Part shown: piece by piece, positions 12,093 through 26,289 of the stretch
Numbering within the stretch: position 1 is the stretch's first letter
Layout: each line of letters begins with the position of its first letter
Origin: Pholis gunnellus
Lineage: Eukaryota > Chordata > Actinopteri > Perciformes > Pholidae
Assembly (NCBI GenBank): GCA_910591455.2
Contig: OU342805.1
Span: 25,452,708-25,516,707, forward strand
DNA: 64,000 nt
Reading direction: 5' to 3'
Made by a program: the position numbers and the translations under genes
The notes under the pieces: generated by a model
Told to the model about the DNA's origin: nothing
Databases searched by the model: none
What the model saw: only the letters and a program-made list of their open reading frames with translations

Positions 12093-13042
12093 ATGACTTC
12101 ATCGCTGCTCCATAACATCAACATTCGTCCTGAAGCCCTCAGATCTCCATCGATCTTCATTTTCTCTAAACTTTAAAGCCTCTATGATTTGTGTTGTGTT
12201 GACTCTGGCTCTGCGTCCTCGTTCCTCCCGCTGCATGTGTGATAAGAAGAAGAGCATGGACCTTGTCTTTGTCCTCATTAAAACCCAATGTGTCCCACAA
12301 AGTGACAAAAGGTGACGAATGATGGAAATGTGGAGATGAAAAAGGTGTTTTACAGACAGAGATGCAGGACGTCGTCCTTCAGAGGTTTGATGAACAAACT
12401 GAGAGAAAGTCTCTGAAATTTTAACCAAATTTCCATAAATTAAAAAATGTAATTAATACGCGTTTAGTCGACGGAGACACATCGGTGGTGGAGCTGATTC
12501 TCCAGTGGGTGCCATTTAACCACCACAGAAGAAGAAGACGACACGATGATTAAAAGAGTTCGAGTCGAAGTTCAAACGATGGACAACGACGTTGAGAACA
12601 TAAGTTGAAACGTGACACTTGTTTTGCACATTAATGCAGCGTTACGTTCTTATTTTTCATCCGTTCGCAACAACCTTTTGTTGAGGAAACGAAACGATGG
12701 TTAGTTTTAGGAAATAAGGTACATGATGAGAAGAGTTAGAGTCCATTTATTCACTAAGTCTTCACTTTGTCTCGTTTTCATCGTTACACAAACTCGCTTT
12801 GTGTTTGGTGCTAATTAGCCGAATGTTTGTTAAACAAAGATGTTGAGTCACGTGACTCATTGATGTAAAACATATTAATAAGTGGAGTTTTTAATGGAGT
12901 TTTTAGTGGAGTTTTTAGTGGGAAAACGTGAAAGGAAGCAGCGACCGTCTGTCTTTCTGTTTCCCTCTCTGTGCCTCATCCTCGCTGCCTCATAGGCCAC
13001 CTTTTGTCTCCATGCAAGAACTCAAATTCCTCCCGGCCTCTC

Positions 13043-13044
<2 letters not shown>

Positions 13045-13098
<54 letters not shown>
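13045..13098. repeat. (CA)n microsatellite
   Basis: About 26 CA units; frames over it only code Thr-His repeats. Confidence 0.95.
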
Positions 13099-13105
<7 letters not shown>

Positions 13106-13308
13106 ACACAATACACAGGCATTCCTTTGCCCGGCAACAATGAGCTCTTTGTGTTGCACACCGCCCGTGTTTTCATTTCATTTTTTATTGCTTTTGAACT
13201 CCTCACATGGAGAATTTAATCATCTCTCCGCTGGTTCCTGAGGTTGGTTTTGAAAAGATTTTTTTTGTTTTTGTCGGACGGCTGGTAGTCGGGGAGGCCG
13301 GCAGCTGT

Positions 13309-13320
13309 GGTGTGTGTGTG

Positions 13321-13368
<48 letters not shown>

Positions 13369-13379
13369 TGTGTGTGCGT
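13309..13379. repeat. (GT)n microsatellite with GC interruptions
   Basis: GT run interrupted by GCGT and CTGT, followed by a C run near 13396. Lies 210 bp from the CA run at 13.05 kb, so the two runs are complementary and could pair. Confidence 0.95.
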
Positions 13380-14414
13380 GCATTGTGGGAACCGACCCCC
13401 CCCCCACATGATCCAAGGACAAGAAAGGAACTACGTGTTTTCAAACACCTGACTTCACTTCTGTTTTTTGTTTCTTATCGTTTCAAACCAAGAAGCTGTA
13501 AAAGAAACTTGAGGCGGAAACGGATATTAATAATAAATAAATCTTGTTTTGTTGCAGATGACCAGAACTTGTTCATGTATCACAGAACAAAGAGGTCGTG
13601 ACGTCTTTGGGAACAATCAGCGCTTCATGTGTCACATTTGTAACAAAAACACATTTTTGTCTGGAAGTAACAGTGAGATGTTAAGAGTCCAAGTTTTTAA
13701 AATCAGAATTATAAAGATTCTGAAAGTACTTTCTGCAGTATTTAAATCCCTCCCACTGCAGTAAAGGATCACACAATGAGATACTGTGACGCCTGAGGAC
13801 GAACACTTCTTATTTAAAGTTTCATGCTTTTTATATTTGAACTGTACCTGTTTTACATGTTTTATGTGTAAGTTTTACATGTTTTGTACTAAAGTTTTCT
13901 ACTTTTATATATCATAATCAGTATTATATTCTAGAAGTTATCAACTCGTTTGACTGAGACTCATTAGAAACACAACGATGAGACTCCAGACAGGCGACCA
14001 GAGAGAGAGACACCGTGACCGTGAGCAGCTTCCTCGAGTGTTTAAAGCTGCTTATCAGGATTAAAGGGACACGGTTGACGACCTGGACGCCTCTCTGAGC
14101 GGCGTCAGACGGTGAAAGTGTGTTTATAAGTTCTGTATGAGTGTGTGAGAGTGACGAGGCGTTTAAAACCCATTATAGAGTAATAACACTATTAGCCTTC
14201 CGTTACACCTGAGTGACTCACCTGCTCCTCTCCTCCAATGGAAAGTCTTCGTCCCGCGCTGTTTTAAACGTGGTTGTAACAACATCTTGATTCATGCCGT
14301 TCTTTAACAGTCGAGCATTACATGTGAACCAGTAACGAGCATATTTCTGAATAATCCTCCGCTCCAAAAAGACTTCTAATAAACTCTCACACAGTCGGCC
14401 ATGTTGGAATGATT

Positions 14415-14463
14415 CCTCCTCCTCCTCCTCTTCCTCCTCCTCCTCCTCCTCCTCCTCCTCCTC
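14415..14463. repeat. (CTC)n trinucleotide repeat
   Basis: About 16 CTC units with one TTC interruption. The complementary (GGA)n occurs at 15492-15529. Confidence 0.95.
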
Positions 14464-15491
14464 ACTCTCCGTCTATTTTTATTTATTTTCTTGTTTTTAT
14501 AAAACATGTATAGATCAGCTGTCTGTAGTTTATAATAACCAGACAGAAGATAATTAGTTTATTGGAAAGTTTGTTTTTAAACACTCTGGATTAACTGTGG
14601 CTTTTCAGATAAACTTCATTTATTTTAAATAAATGCACAAACGAACATGAATGTGTTGTAATAACTGGACCATGATGTCACAATATCAGCCCGTTCATTT
14701 ACCTGCATTCTGACTCTGCAGACCGGCAGTGACCTCTGATGGCTCCGCCCACCTGCTCACCCGTTCACCCGTTCACCCGTTCAGCGTGAGCATTGGTCTC
14801 TTCATTGCATTTCGTTTCTTTTGAATTCAAACATTTCTATCTTCTTGGTTCTGCACACGCTCAGTGTTTCTCTTACGGTCCAAATTATTTAGTGATATAA
14901 AATCATGCTTTGGGATAAACGGCTCTTTTTAAGGCCACGCCGTGTCCAAGTTTCTTTATTCATCCATGACACATTTACCCACAATGCATTTACCCACCAG
15001 CTCACTAGTATTTTTATACCAACAGATTCTAAACTCTGTCTTTAATTTCATTACAAACCGATCAGGCCGCCTCGTTCACTATGAAGGTAAATAGTGTTTT
15101 TATCAACTGGTGTCCCCGTCAAACATTCAAAGTAACTTTATTGGTCATTTGCACCGATACAAACACGTCGACTCTCACACGGTTCTCAGTAGTTTAGAAG
15201 AGAAACAAAGAAGAAACAGACGGATTAACAAGCTTAAATACATAGAAACACACAAAATGTGTTTTTAAATGAAGTCTTAGATCTACTCAGACGATTTTAA
15301 TGTCGTTGATTGAACCTTTAAATCTTCATGAATAACATTCCTGGAAGTTTCTCTCTTCAAGCTGCAGCTTGAACGTCACGTCAAATCCTTTTCTTCTTCA
15401 CCTCTTTTCCCCTTTTCATTTCATCCAACATTTTCCCCGCTTCGCTTCGAGGGTTTCTCTTTCTTTTCTTTAAAATGAGTCACTGACTAAT

Positions 15492-15529
15492 GAGGAGGAG
15501 GAGGAGGAGGAGGAGGAGGAGGAGGAGGG
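15492..15529. repeat. (GGA)n trinucleotide repeat
   Basis: About 12 AGG units. Confidence 0.95.
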
Positions 15530-15657
15530 AGGCCGTTGAGGTGAATGTCACACCCGGCTAAACTTTAGACTTGCTCACTCTACACACACACACACACACA
15601 CTTCTGTTGTGTAACCATTCTGGGGATCATTAATTGGAGCATCAGGTAGATTTTAGG

Positions 15658-15729
15658 AGAAGAAGAAGAAGAAGAAGAAGAAGAAGAAGAAGAAGAAGAA
15701 GAAGAAGAAGAAGAAGAAGAAGAAGAAGG
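15658..15729. repeat. (GAA)n trinucleotide repeat
   Basis: About 23 pure AGA units. Long GAA tracts can form triplex DNA. Confidence 0.95.
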
Positions 15730-15980
15730 AGATCAAACAGAGACTGTAGAGTTGTGGAGACACAGTTATAGTTACAGAAAGAATTTTCATATAAATAAGC
15801 TGACTTCAGCGTGTTTCAGCCGTGGTCGCGTTGAACGCGTTGCCACCGATGACGCTCGTCCTCGTCTCTCTCTTCTCGGGGAGTCGATCACTTCCTGTTA
15901 ATAAGTCCGGCTGAGGGTCGGAGGTCAAGGGTGAGAGGTGAGAGACGGACACAGTGATGACAGGGAGAGGAGGGGAGGCT

Positions 15981-15986
15981 GTGTGT

Positions 15987-16049
<63 letters not shown>
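15981..16049. repeat. Compound (GT)n-(GA)n microsatellite
   Basis: GT run passing directly into a GA run. A TC run follows at 16117-16169. Confidence 0.95.
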
Positions 16050-16051
<2 letters not shown>

Positions 16052-16119
16052 GAGCAGTGAGAGGAGGAATTACTGAGGAATGACTGGAATTTCCTGAATG
16101 GCAGTGATGGAGGCTGTCT

Positions 16120-16173
<54 letters not shown>

Positions 16174-16932
16174 TTATGCCTGTATATCTCTTTCTCTCTT
16201 TCTCTCTTTCTCTCTCTCTCTCTTTCTATAAGTCAGCCGTTATTTTACTGTGGTTGTAATCTGTTTTTGTGTGTCTTAACAAAATCAAACGGCCTCAGTC
16301 GGTGTTATTAGTTAAGATAATATGAGATTATTTAAGTTAAGTTAGATTTGATCTGTTGGCTGCTTGAAACACACATTGTTTGTGTTCAACACATTCACTC
16401 GTTTTCATTAAACAAACTTGAATTTCTCCAATACTTTTGTAAATGCAATTCTACGTTGTACAGTGTTCACACACACACACACAGTACATGATTCAATGAT
16501 CAAATAAACTAAATACAAAATCACTTTACACATTTCAGTTATGAATCACATCACATTTTGGGGTCATTTACAGTTTTAACTTGATTTAAATACAAAATCC
16601 TTTAAGAAAATCTACATTTGTCGAGTGAATCCTCACTAGGAATGTATAACACATCGACCTGGACGTTTCATCAGATATCTTTGTGCCGTTCGACAGGAAG
16701 GAACGTTTGGAACCCACCCTGATGACGATGTGTTTAAAGACACTCCGTTATTCCAAAACCATTATGAACTGGTTTTAATGCATCCAACATTCATGTTTGT
16801 TTGTTTCTATGTATTAGCTTTCATTGAACCCTTGAATGAAGTGTTTGCACAACAAAATGAAGATAAATGATCACACGTGACCTCATTTTGTTTACACTTG
16901 CTCTGCAGGAACGTGTGACACGTTTTGTCTGA

Positions 16933-16934
<2 letters not shown>

Positions 16935-16966
<32 letters not shown>
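16935..16966. repeat. (AT)n microsatellite
   Basis: About 15 AT units. Confidence 0.9.
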
Positions 16967-16969
<3 letters not shown>

Positions 16970-17814
16970 ATTCCTTGGTGAGTTTCACCTGTGAGCCGGT
17001 CGGCAGTAATAAGGATCATATTATAGCTCACTGAGGGCCTCCAGCTAACCCGCTCAAGGCCGTTAGAAGCTATGTGGACGTGTTACACCTCCCGCATTGT
17101 TCTCCAGATGAGCTCTGGGAGGATCCTGTTACACGGCGGTGTGACCCGCCAAGCAAAGTACAATGAGAGACGGCACAAACACACACACAGTAACACACAC
17201 ACACACTGCTTAGCAGAAATATCATCCTTAACTCAACAACAAGGAGGTAAACACGAGTCCAGATGGTTCTCGTCTTTGCTGTGAAAGGACAACATGCGTT
17301 TCTCTGCGCGACTCAACAAGAACAACAATCTCAACTTCTTCTCCCCTCAAGAGATTTGTTTCCCGTTAAACAAATGAAAACTAAACTCTGATATAGATCA
17401 TTTCACTGCTTAGAAATAAAGTGGAAATGACTGTTTATAGGTACATCTGTTTCTGGAATGTTTTTTTTCACCCACGCCACACTTTAATAGACATTTGTCG
17501 GCTGTGTCTAGCACGACACATATTCCAGTTACAAACAGCAGCTAGCTGTGATAAACAGATAAAACAGATAACACTACATTACGTGAGAAATGAACCGTCA
17601 CAAACCATCAACCGGCAGCATGCGTTAAAAGCACAGGAGCTCCGCCTCATACATATAATGTATGAAATTACATTGAGATTATAATTTGTCATAAAAAATG
17701 TTGCCATTGTTTGTTTCTGCAAAACTATGGGATCCATTAAATGTTTATGTTTCTGCACTAAAATTAGTTCCACAAATATGTTTCATATCAGCCTCGTATC
17801 ACCTTTGCAGAAAC

Positions 17815-18060
17815 TCACAATGACACAACGTTAATGTTGTGAAATAATTGGTTAAATTTAAGCAACAAAACGTCTTGGTTAAGGTTAGAAGAAAGATCAT
17901 GGTTTGTTTTAAAATAACTTATAACGTAATATTAACACAACCTAACAACATAATGTAACAATGTAACCAAACAATGTAACTAAATAACATAACATAACGT
18001 AACAATGTAACATAGTATCGTAACCCTACAACGTAACAATGTAACCTTAGTGTAAATAAT
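17815..18060 (-). mobile_element. Dispersed repeat family B copy and AACATAATGTAAC tandem tail
   Basis: The reverse complement of 17855-17910 reads CATGATCTTTCTTCTAACC followed by TTAACCAAGACGTTTTGTTG, closely matching 21480-21530 in the other orientation (GCGATCTTTTTCTAAACCTA then ACCAAGTCGTTTTGTTG). The copy is followed by a degenerate tandem of AACATAATGTAACAATGTAAC-type units. High-copy teleost repeat, class unknown. Confidence 0.55.
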
Positions 18061-21000
18061 GAACCGCCCTGAGCAGATTTTCTTACTCAGCGTTACAAAA
18101 CATTGTCAAAACATCCCGCACACTAGATTCCTTCACAAACAACTTCATAACTAAAGTATTTATTGATGAGCTTCACAGGATTGTGACAACAAACTCCGGA
18201 ATCTGTTTGTGATTTATTTCTCTCTGTGGAACAACGTGATGCATTTTGTTTCCTGTCTGTAAACAGCTTGTTACTGACTTTAACCACAATCTCTACCGGA
18301 CCACAAACACACCGCTTGGTTGATGCTTTAATCGCAAGGACTCTGTGAACATGGCCGATGAAAGATTAGGAACGTCATGGCCGTCTGCTTACGATCACAG
18401 CTGGAATCTATGGTAAACATTAAACACATTGTGATCGTAAAGAGGTCATTTTATTTAGAGCTTCAATTCGTATGATTTCAGTTTGTGACAATCCAGCGTG
18501 TTGATTTCTATAAATTAATTTGACTTGACACCAGAATCTCCTGGAGAGGAGCGGTTTTGAGACGCCTCTGACAGGCTGTGGAAGAGGAATTAGACGTTTG
18601 GGGGATTTGTGTTCGGGTCAAGCTAAATCAGCACCACGTGTGTTTGAAGGTACAGTAAATCCAGCACCCAGCCCCCCGGGCTCATTTAAGGGAGGGTGGG
18701 ATAAAAGCTAAGCTGACTAAAGGCTGTTTGAGAGTCCCCACCCTCAGGGGAGACATCAAGAGGTAAAGTCAGCATACTTCATGGATGGAGTCAAAGAAAT
18801 ATGATTCCCTTTCTTTCACTGCCTCCTTCTCATTGTGTGTCTACATGTGTGATAATGTAACTGACTCACTCTGTGTTTTAAAGATGCTTTTTATTGTGTG
18901 ACATGTGAATGTTTGTTTAATCAGTTTAATGTTGTAAAGTCTGAGCTCGAAGTGCAAAAGTTGGTGTATCGATAAAAATAAAATGTTATAAAGTGCGACA
19001 GAAACAACCAGTTAAAAGTTCCTCATAACAATTTGAAATAAATGTGATTGCGTTGCGCGAGTAGTTCGCTTAGCTTTTTGTGTGAACATCCAAGCGACTG
19101 ACAACGACTTTTGTCTATAACGTGTTTTGTTCCACCATGGCGGGGTTGTTCAGCTCTGGCCAGCGCCGGGTTGCATTCCTCCAAATGTTTAGTCTGTTTA
19201 CCTTTTTAGCCGCATGACACCGAATTATTTCACCGGCGACCCCTCCGCTGCAGGTCAAACCTACATTGAAATAAATGACATTACACACAATCATGAGGCT
19301 CATCATCTTCTTATCTCACTCTTTGAAAGACGGCAAACACAAAAACATGTTTTGAGACTTTGGTAATCAATGAGACAACACCGGGTCAGTTTCATGTAAC
19401 CTGCTGAAATGCTTTGCAGCTGTGTTGAAACTAAATCTGGTCCTAAATCGGTTTATCTCAATGACAAATGGTGATAAAGGGCCGGTGAGAAAAATGGCTT
19501 GTTTATCCTCTGCATTAAAGCTGACGAGAAAGTAAGAGCATGTGGTAGAACAACAGCTGGTGAGACGGGATATTTTTAACCGACGTTCAAACGGCCATAT
19601 ATAGAATTACATGAAAGTGAATTAAACTGAAAGAAAACAAGAAATGTCGGCTGGCTCTCTGTCCTTCTGTTATTCTATGTGTTTGAGTTGGAGCTTGAGG
19701 CCCACAGCGACTGTGAGAGGGTGAGGATTAACCCGAACCCCTGAGCCCTTCACTCCCACAGCGTGCAAACGCGACCCATCAAAGCGCCGTTCAAGCCCTC
19801 CTCAAGCCTGAGCAAATATCACCCAGCGCCAGGGAGGAAATCCAGCCGCACCGACAGGAAGTTGCTGCAGACTTTGGTGACGTGTTAACGAGACCGTTCC
19901 CCATTTTTCCCCTCAATGCAGCGGATTCCTTTAAAACGGATCAAGATGTCTGGTTGTCTCAGAGTCATTTTAGTCTCCAGCATTGATTATAGGTTCTTAA
20001 TATGGTTCAAGGAAACAGACAAGCTAACGTGATTTTACAGTATTTAACAGTAACTACATACAGGATCTATTCATTGCACAGCAGGGCTCTGTCTAATTCC
20101 TGGCAGTCTTCATCCTAATATTTACTTCTAATGAGGCGGATGTGGATGAAAGGGTTAGTGCAGACCCTTAAGTAGTAGTAGTGTTCAGACCCAAACTAGC
20201 ACAGAAATAATGCTGGTGTGTTGTTTCAGGAAGATGTAAGTCCAGTTTGAGTCACAGATCAAAACACTGCAGAGCGGTTTAAAATAATATGAGGAAGAAT
20301 TTTATTGGCTGGAGTGTGATGTGATTTTGTTTCAGACATTCATGTTTCTCTCAGGATGAACTGCAATAACTTTGTTGATCCTCTTGACTTTTAATCCAGT
20401 GCCACCATCAGGCCACCATTTGTCTGAATACTTTAGTTTTTGACCAAATACCTGCAGAACTAACGGCATTTCCATCAGCCTCAGCTTTACTCTGCTAATG
20501 AGCTAAAGTTAGCACGCTAAAGAATGATGGTGAACATGGTGCACATTATACCTGCTAAACATTAATGCCTGTCTGTGTGTGTGTTTATGTACTCTTTCCC
20601 TTTGAGCCAAACAGCTTTACTTACAGTGATTCATTAGAAGTGACTCATCTCTGGGACTGTACAGCTGAATAGTGACAGAATCTTATTCATGTTTGTTAAA
20701 AAGCACATTTGCAGTACTATCATGGTAAAAGACCTAAAAAGTTCATATTGTATTCTATTTTAGTTTTCTTCAAAATAACAAGAGACAGTGGGTCCACGCT
20801 TGGAATGATAGTCCCCTGTTGGTAGTAAAGAAATGTACATGTGTGTGTGTCTTTGCTGGTAGAAGAGGCCGGTCTTGACGCTCACAGATTTGCGTTTGGG
20901 TGTTTTGATAAACATAACTGACTTTTGGAGAGCCTCTGATTGGACAGAAACACCACAGCAGTGATCAGACGGTTATCAACACACGTAAAGGATGTTAGAT

Positions 21001-21329
21001 GATGTTTCGACCCCATCAGCAGGACCTGCAGCATCAGGCCTAACGTACTGTCTTCAAATCTGACTCTACATTATATCTATATCATATCTGCCTCCACAAA
21101 AAACTAGAAAATGGTTTCATAACGATGTTGTGTGTGAGTGTCGGTCAGGTGCACAACGGTCGAAGACACCAGAACTTTACCTGCATACCAGTGATGCAGC
21201 TGGTCGACACACAACACGGGGTCGGGCGGGTTTTGGGTCGAGTTACCAGAAAATATCACGAGGTTTGGAGCGGGCGAGTCAAAAAGTGACAAAGCAGAAA
21301 CATTCAGGCTGGTCTCATCCAGCATTCGT

Positions 21330-21600
21330 AGCAATACCTACGAAAAATAATTTGTAATTTGTAGATATCCCACAGAATTATTTTGTATGTTATCAACATA
21401 ATCATCGACGATTATCATCAATGAAGTGTTTTTGTAACTTGTGTACTTCAGTAACAACACTTCCGTGGTTATTTTAACAAAAACAGCGATCTTTTTCTAA
21501 ACCTAACCAAGTCGTTTTGTTGCCGAAACATGACCGAGTTTCATGTTACGAGCGGAAATTGACTCGTGCTGCTGGACTTTTAAAGGAAAACACAAAAAGT
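21330..21600 (+). mobile_element. Dispersed repeat family B copy
   Basis: Contains the CTAAACCTAACCAAGTCGTTT phrase shared in reverse orientation with 17.86-17.91 kb, plus AACTTGTGTACTTCAGTAAC-like sequence. No coding capacity. Confidence 0.5.
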
Positions 21601-23094
21601 GAAGAATAACTTTTTAGTAAGACATCATACGATATCGTTTATTGTATGCGGATACGTTGAAACAGTCCAATAGTTCACCTTCTCTCCTCTTTACCGTCTG
21701 TAGTATCATCAGCTCACAGCGTGCTAATCTGCTGCCTGAGCCACCAAACAAACCAAAAAATCTTCCTCAGCTCCCTCACATTAGTAGGCAACAAAGCAGT
21801 CTTCTGTCCACCATCACCAGCTAACTACATGCTAACTGTATGCTAGCTACATGCTAACTAATAACAGCTTTTAAATATAGCTCAAGTTACGACCTTAACT
21901 GACCTGTGATCTGTTAAAATCTCGTCCTGTTTATTTTTTCTAAATGAAGTGTGATGACTTTTATTTCCAAATAACTAAAATAAATAATCTTTATGTCTCA
22001 GGAATAGATTTCAAGATGTCGCTTCTCTAACAACATATCAAACTACAGTTATTCATCAGTTGGCGTCACATTCTTTGCATAAGAAATATAAAGTTATCAG
22101 TTCTATAAATAGACCAGTATGAGCAAAAACTAAATCTTAACACATTGTCAGTTACTATTTTCCTTCCATTTTCTTGAATTACTTTCATTCTTCAGTTTTT
22201 AATCACTTTAAACAGACATAATGAATTCTCAGCTCTGAGAATGACATTTAAAAAAGGGTCAACAAGTGTGCTAATTAAAGAAATACTATAATTACTCCAC
22301 AACGTCAAACGTTTCCTGGAGGGTTCTGGTTTCCCACAGATTTTGGTTCTCACACATCCAAACTCACGGACGTACAAGCGGAAGCATGTGGAAGCATTTA
22401 GAGCTGGCAGCTCCAAATCACCGTGTCCCCCCGTCACCCCTAAACGCCACCCTGAGAGGGCTTTGAACCCGGTCACGGAGGTCAGAGGTCGAATGGGAGG
22501 GGTGAGCACCGCGATGGAGGCCAGGCCTCCCAGAAATCAGCAGCAGCACAACATTACCAAAACTGGTCTTCATGAGAAAGTCCAACAGAGGTAGTTTCTC
22601 AAACCATGACCCTTATTTTCATTAAATAACTTCCATAAAGTAATTCAATCCCAATTTATTTACCATTTGATGAGTTGTGATGTGACTGTAAAATAATAAA
22701 AGATTGAGGGTAGTTATTAAAGTAATAGTCTTTAACATAATAAATGTCCATCTTTATACTGTCTACTCTCAAAATGTGGCTTTTTATCCTGGTAAGTGTT
22801 GAAGAAGCGGTTAGTTATGAACATTTACAGTTTTTTTGTAACGTAATTTGTTCTTTAATGTTATTTTTTTGTATTTGTGTAAATGTGTATTATTCTATCT
22901 AAGTATGTTCTGTATGTGCTGCTAATGTTTATCTGAATTCTTTGTATATTACATTTTCTTAATAAAAAAGAAAAGTTGTAAAAAGTTACATTGAACAAAG
23001 AATAAAAATAAAAAGAGCGCCACCGACTGAAACCTCCCATAAAAGAGTGACTAGAGTGTCTCTAGAGTCAGTCCAACACTTTGGCCCAGACTGA

Positions 23095-23142
23095 AATCAA
23101 TTAGTATTTAATCAATTAGTATTTAATCAATTAGTATTTAAT
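23095..23142. repeat. 15-bp tandem repeat, three copies
   Basis: Three exact copies of ATCAATTAGTATTTA in a row. Confidence 0.9.
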
Positions 23143-25730
23143 CCAGGTGATCATGAACCAGAAAGTATAAAGACAAAAACAAACCCACACAAGATCTGTG
23201 GGAGATGAGATGGATGAGTCAAACTAAAATCTGGACTTTCACCCAGGAGACCGCTGTTAGTGTCCCGTGTAAAAAATAAAACATCAACGTCACGTAACTT
23301 CCGTACTTAAGTGACGGCACTTCTGCTAACAAAAAGATTAAACTGGAGGTCTCGTGACGCCCTCAAGCAACGAAAAGCCAATTAAGCGTACAACTGTAGA
23401 ACTATAAAGAAAATTGCCTGAACATTTAGAAAAGAACAAGTCATATCAGGACCGTTCTGCGTCAGTCGACTCAGACAGTAAATCTCTTTTCTGGGGATGA
23501 AAGCAGTCGACTTTGGCTTCGTGCCTCTTTAACCTCAAACCTCCACCACATGTCAAAACAACACGCTAATTATCAAAAGCCACCTCAGGTATTTGGTCTC
23601 CTAATTTCTTTCTTTCCCAAACATTCATAACCTTTTGTCTCTTTTTTTCCTGGTTCCCGGCTGCACCTCGTTTCTTGTCTTTGTTGCTCTCGGTAACAGT
23701 ATCTCTCTCTCCCTCTTTTATAATCTGGGACATTATAGGAACCCGATCTGACGGCCTGCATTCCTGCAAACAAAAAAGGAAGGAGGTGTCACCGAAGGGA
23801 GCGAGAAGAAGGAGGCGAAGAAAGCAGAGTATCAAGAGTCAAAATCCTAAATCTCATAGGCGATAATTTATATTAAAATAACAAATCATGTCCACCTTTT
23901 TGAATACAGAAAAACATTTTTTTGTATGTTTTGCTGATTTCTTTTTTTCTCTTGTTGAGTTTTCTGTTGAAGTTTTGGGGGGAATTATGAGGCTCGTTGG
24001 AGAAAGTGGACAAAAGTGGACAGGCGGTCTGCCTTGGAAACACTATGCTGCTCGTTGTGATGTGTGTTTATAGAAATAAGTTTTATTATTATCAATAACA
24101 CAATGAGTGAAGGAATGTCACACGGTGTGTTCTCTGTTTGCAGAATGTCAAACAGACCTTTCTGTTGTTCTTCACTCTTTGACCTCAGACACAAATCACC
24201 GTTCGTTCTTTCTGTTTGTCAAGTGTGTTCTGAACGTTGTGAAATGAGTAAACTTGACTGTTTACCACTGAAAGTATTGATTGTCGCTTCTCTCCTGCAA
24301 CATTTTAGCAAAACATTTTGGTACAAATGTGAAGTTTTGATCAGGTTTCACTCAATGAGTTTCATGTGAGAATATAAATACATCCTGTTCATAACACAAA
24401 CTCTCTCACCTCCTGTTGCTGAGTGACAGAATTCACCGTGAACTGTTTTTGTTAAGTGACGGATTAACTCGTGAACACTCAGCTGGGTCGAGCTGAACGT
24501 TAAGGGATTATGAAAAGAACATCAGTGATGATGAGAAAAGTTTACAGATTTATTTCATAGACTGGAGGAAGAATGTAAAACATGGTGAGAAGGTTTATAG
24601 TCAACAATAAACTAACGGAGAAAAAAAGAATTTCTGCACAAGATTTAATCATTTGTGCAAACAATTGATCACAACTTTAGCTCTGTTTGTGTCTGTTTTT
24701 TTAGCTTGTAGATGTATTTGGTAAGTCAGGTTGAACAGACTCTCTTTTACTAAAAAGCATCTCTGCTGCAGGCTAAAAATACTAAACAATGAGCTGAAAG
24801 ACACAAAACGAGCTGAGATTAAAGCTACTAAACGCTCATTGTGTGTTGATTCTGTCGCCCCCTGTGGACTAGAGTGGTAGTGTCTCTGAGCACCAGAGAC
24901 TCTTTAGAAAACCTCTCATTCTACTGCAGCAGGTCTGACAGTCTGCCTCTCAGTCCTGGTTCTGGTTCTAACCTGCCACAAAAGAAAAATTCCCTCCAGC
25001 GGTTTCTTTACTGGGATTTTTCTTTTGTTTGTTTTGTATTCGTGGTATCACATTATGATAAACGATCAGCTGCAGGGTGTTTCCAGAGAGACTCTCTGTG
25101 GTTTCTCACTTCTGCTGTTGGCTTTTTCTCAACAGTGAGGTTTTGAGTTTGAAGATTTTATCACTGTGGTGAGCTGAATGTTGGATTTCCCCCTCGTCTT
25201 CACACTGAGCTTCATCGAAACAGAAACAACTGAAGCGGCCGCCGTCAGATCATCTGTGTTTACAGGCGGGGTTTTTCTTTTGTGACGGGAAAATAATACC
25301 TGACTGTAAATCTTTGAAATGAATGTGTCAGTCAGGACATGCACTATCGTGAAATGAATCGAAGACTAAATATATTGCTTTTAATATTTTGGAAAGTTTT
25401 TCTGTATCATTTGTTACATTTTCATGATAGAAGTGACGGATTATTGAATGGGCCAAAGGGCCCAAAGGGTTCAGGGGCCCCTGGACCAGAGCCTCAGTTT
25501 GAGATGACGATTCTTGGAAAGTCAATCAAATAACAAGGAGACAGAAAACGATGACAAAGAGTCGTAAAGTGACCAAAAGAGACTCAAAACAAGCAAAAAG
25601 AGATTAAAAAAGACTTGAAAGGGACATCAAATAAAAAGACAAAGTAATACTAAAGAGATATGCAACATGTTAAAAAGAGGTACAAAAAGAAAAAGAGACA
25701 TTGAAAGACTCAAAACAACCACAAAGTATC

Positions 25731-25887
25731 TCTCTCTCTTTTCCTCTTTGTCTCTCTCTCTCTCTCTGTCCCTCTCTCTCTTTCTTTCTCTCTCTTTCTC
25801 TCTCTCCCTCTCTCTGTCTCTCCCTCTCTCTTTCTTTCTCCCTGTCTCTCTCTCTCTCTCTCTCTCTGTCCCTCTCTCTTTCTTTCT

Positions 25888-25930
<43 letters not shown>

Positions 25931-26005
25931 TCTCTCTCTCTCCCCCTCCCTCTCTCCCTCCCTCCCTCCCTCTCTCCCTCCCTCTCCCTCTCTCTCTCTC
26001 TCTCT
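25731..26005. repeat. Long polypyrimidine (TC-rich) tract
   Basis: About 275 bp of almost pure C/T on the + strand, built from CTCTCTCTC with TTTC, CCCTC and CTGTC variants. Frames over it code Ser-Leu-rich or Arg-Glu-rich artefacts. The strand asymmetry makes triplex (H-DNA) formation possible. Confidence 0.95.
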
Positions 26006-26129
26006 TCTGGGATTTGTTTTTGTGGTCTTTGTTAATGTGGATCACCACAGCAGCTGTGAACTGTGGACTCTGTTCCTGGAGCTCAGAGTTTTTACGACGG
26101 CTGCGTTATGTAATACTTTTAAACTTTCT

Positions 26130-26289
26130 AAATCCTCACTCTTTGATCCTTTCTTATTATAAAACAATATATTGTTGTAACTTTAAGCTTATGAGACACT
26201 TAACTGTAATAAACTAAATGCAAAAGAGCATCTTTATGATTCCTGTCACCACATGTGCCACTACTGATGTACTTAAGTAAAATAAGTAG
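26130..26289 (+). repeat. 160-bp repeat C, copy 1
   Basis: Matches 32555-32714 in the same orientation over 160 bp, with one difference seen (AAAACAATAT here, AAAACGATAT there). The near-identity implies recent spread or gene conversion. The two copies flank oser1 at a distance of 6.4 kb. Confidence 0.9.

Noticed and set aside
25667..26162. Long frames (122 and 153 codons, +; 112 codons, -) rich in Ser-Leu or Arg-Glu
   Set aside because: They are translations of the TC-rich tract and have no domain or unique protein segment.
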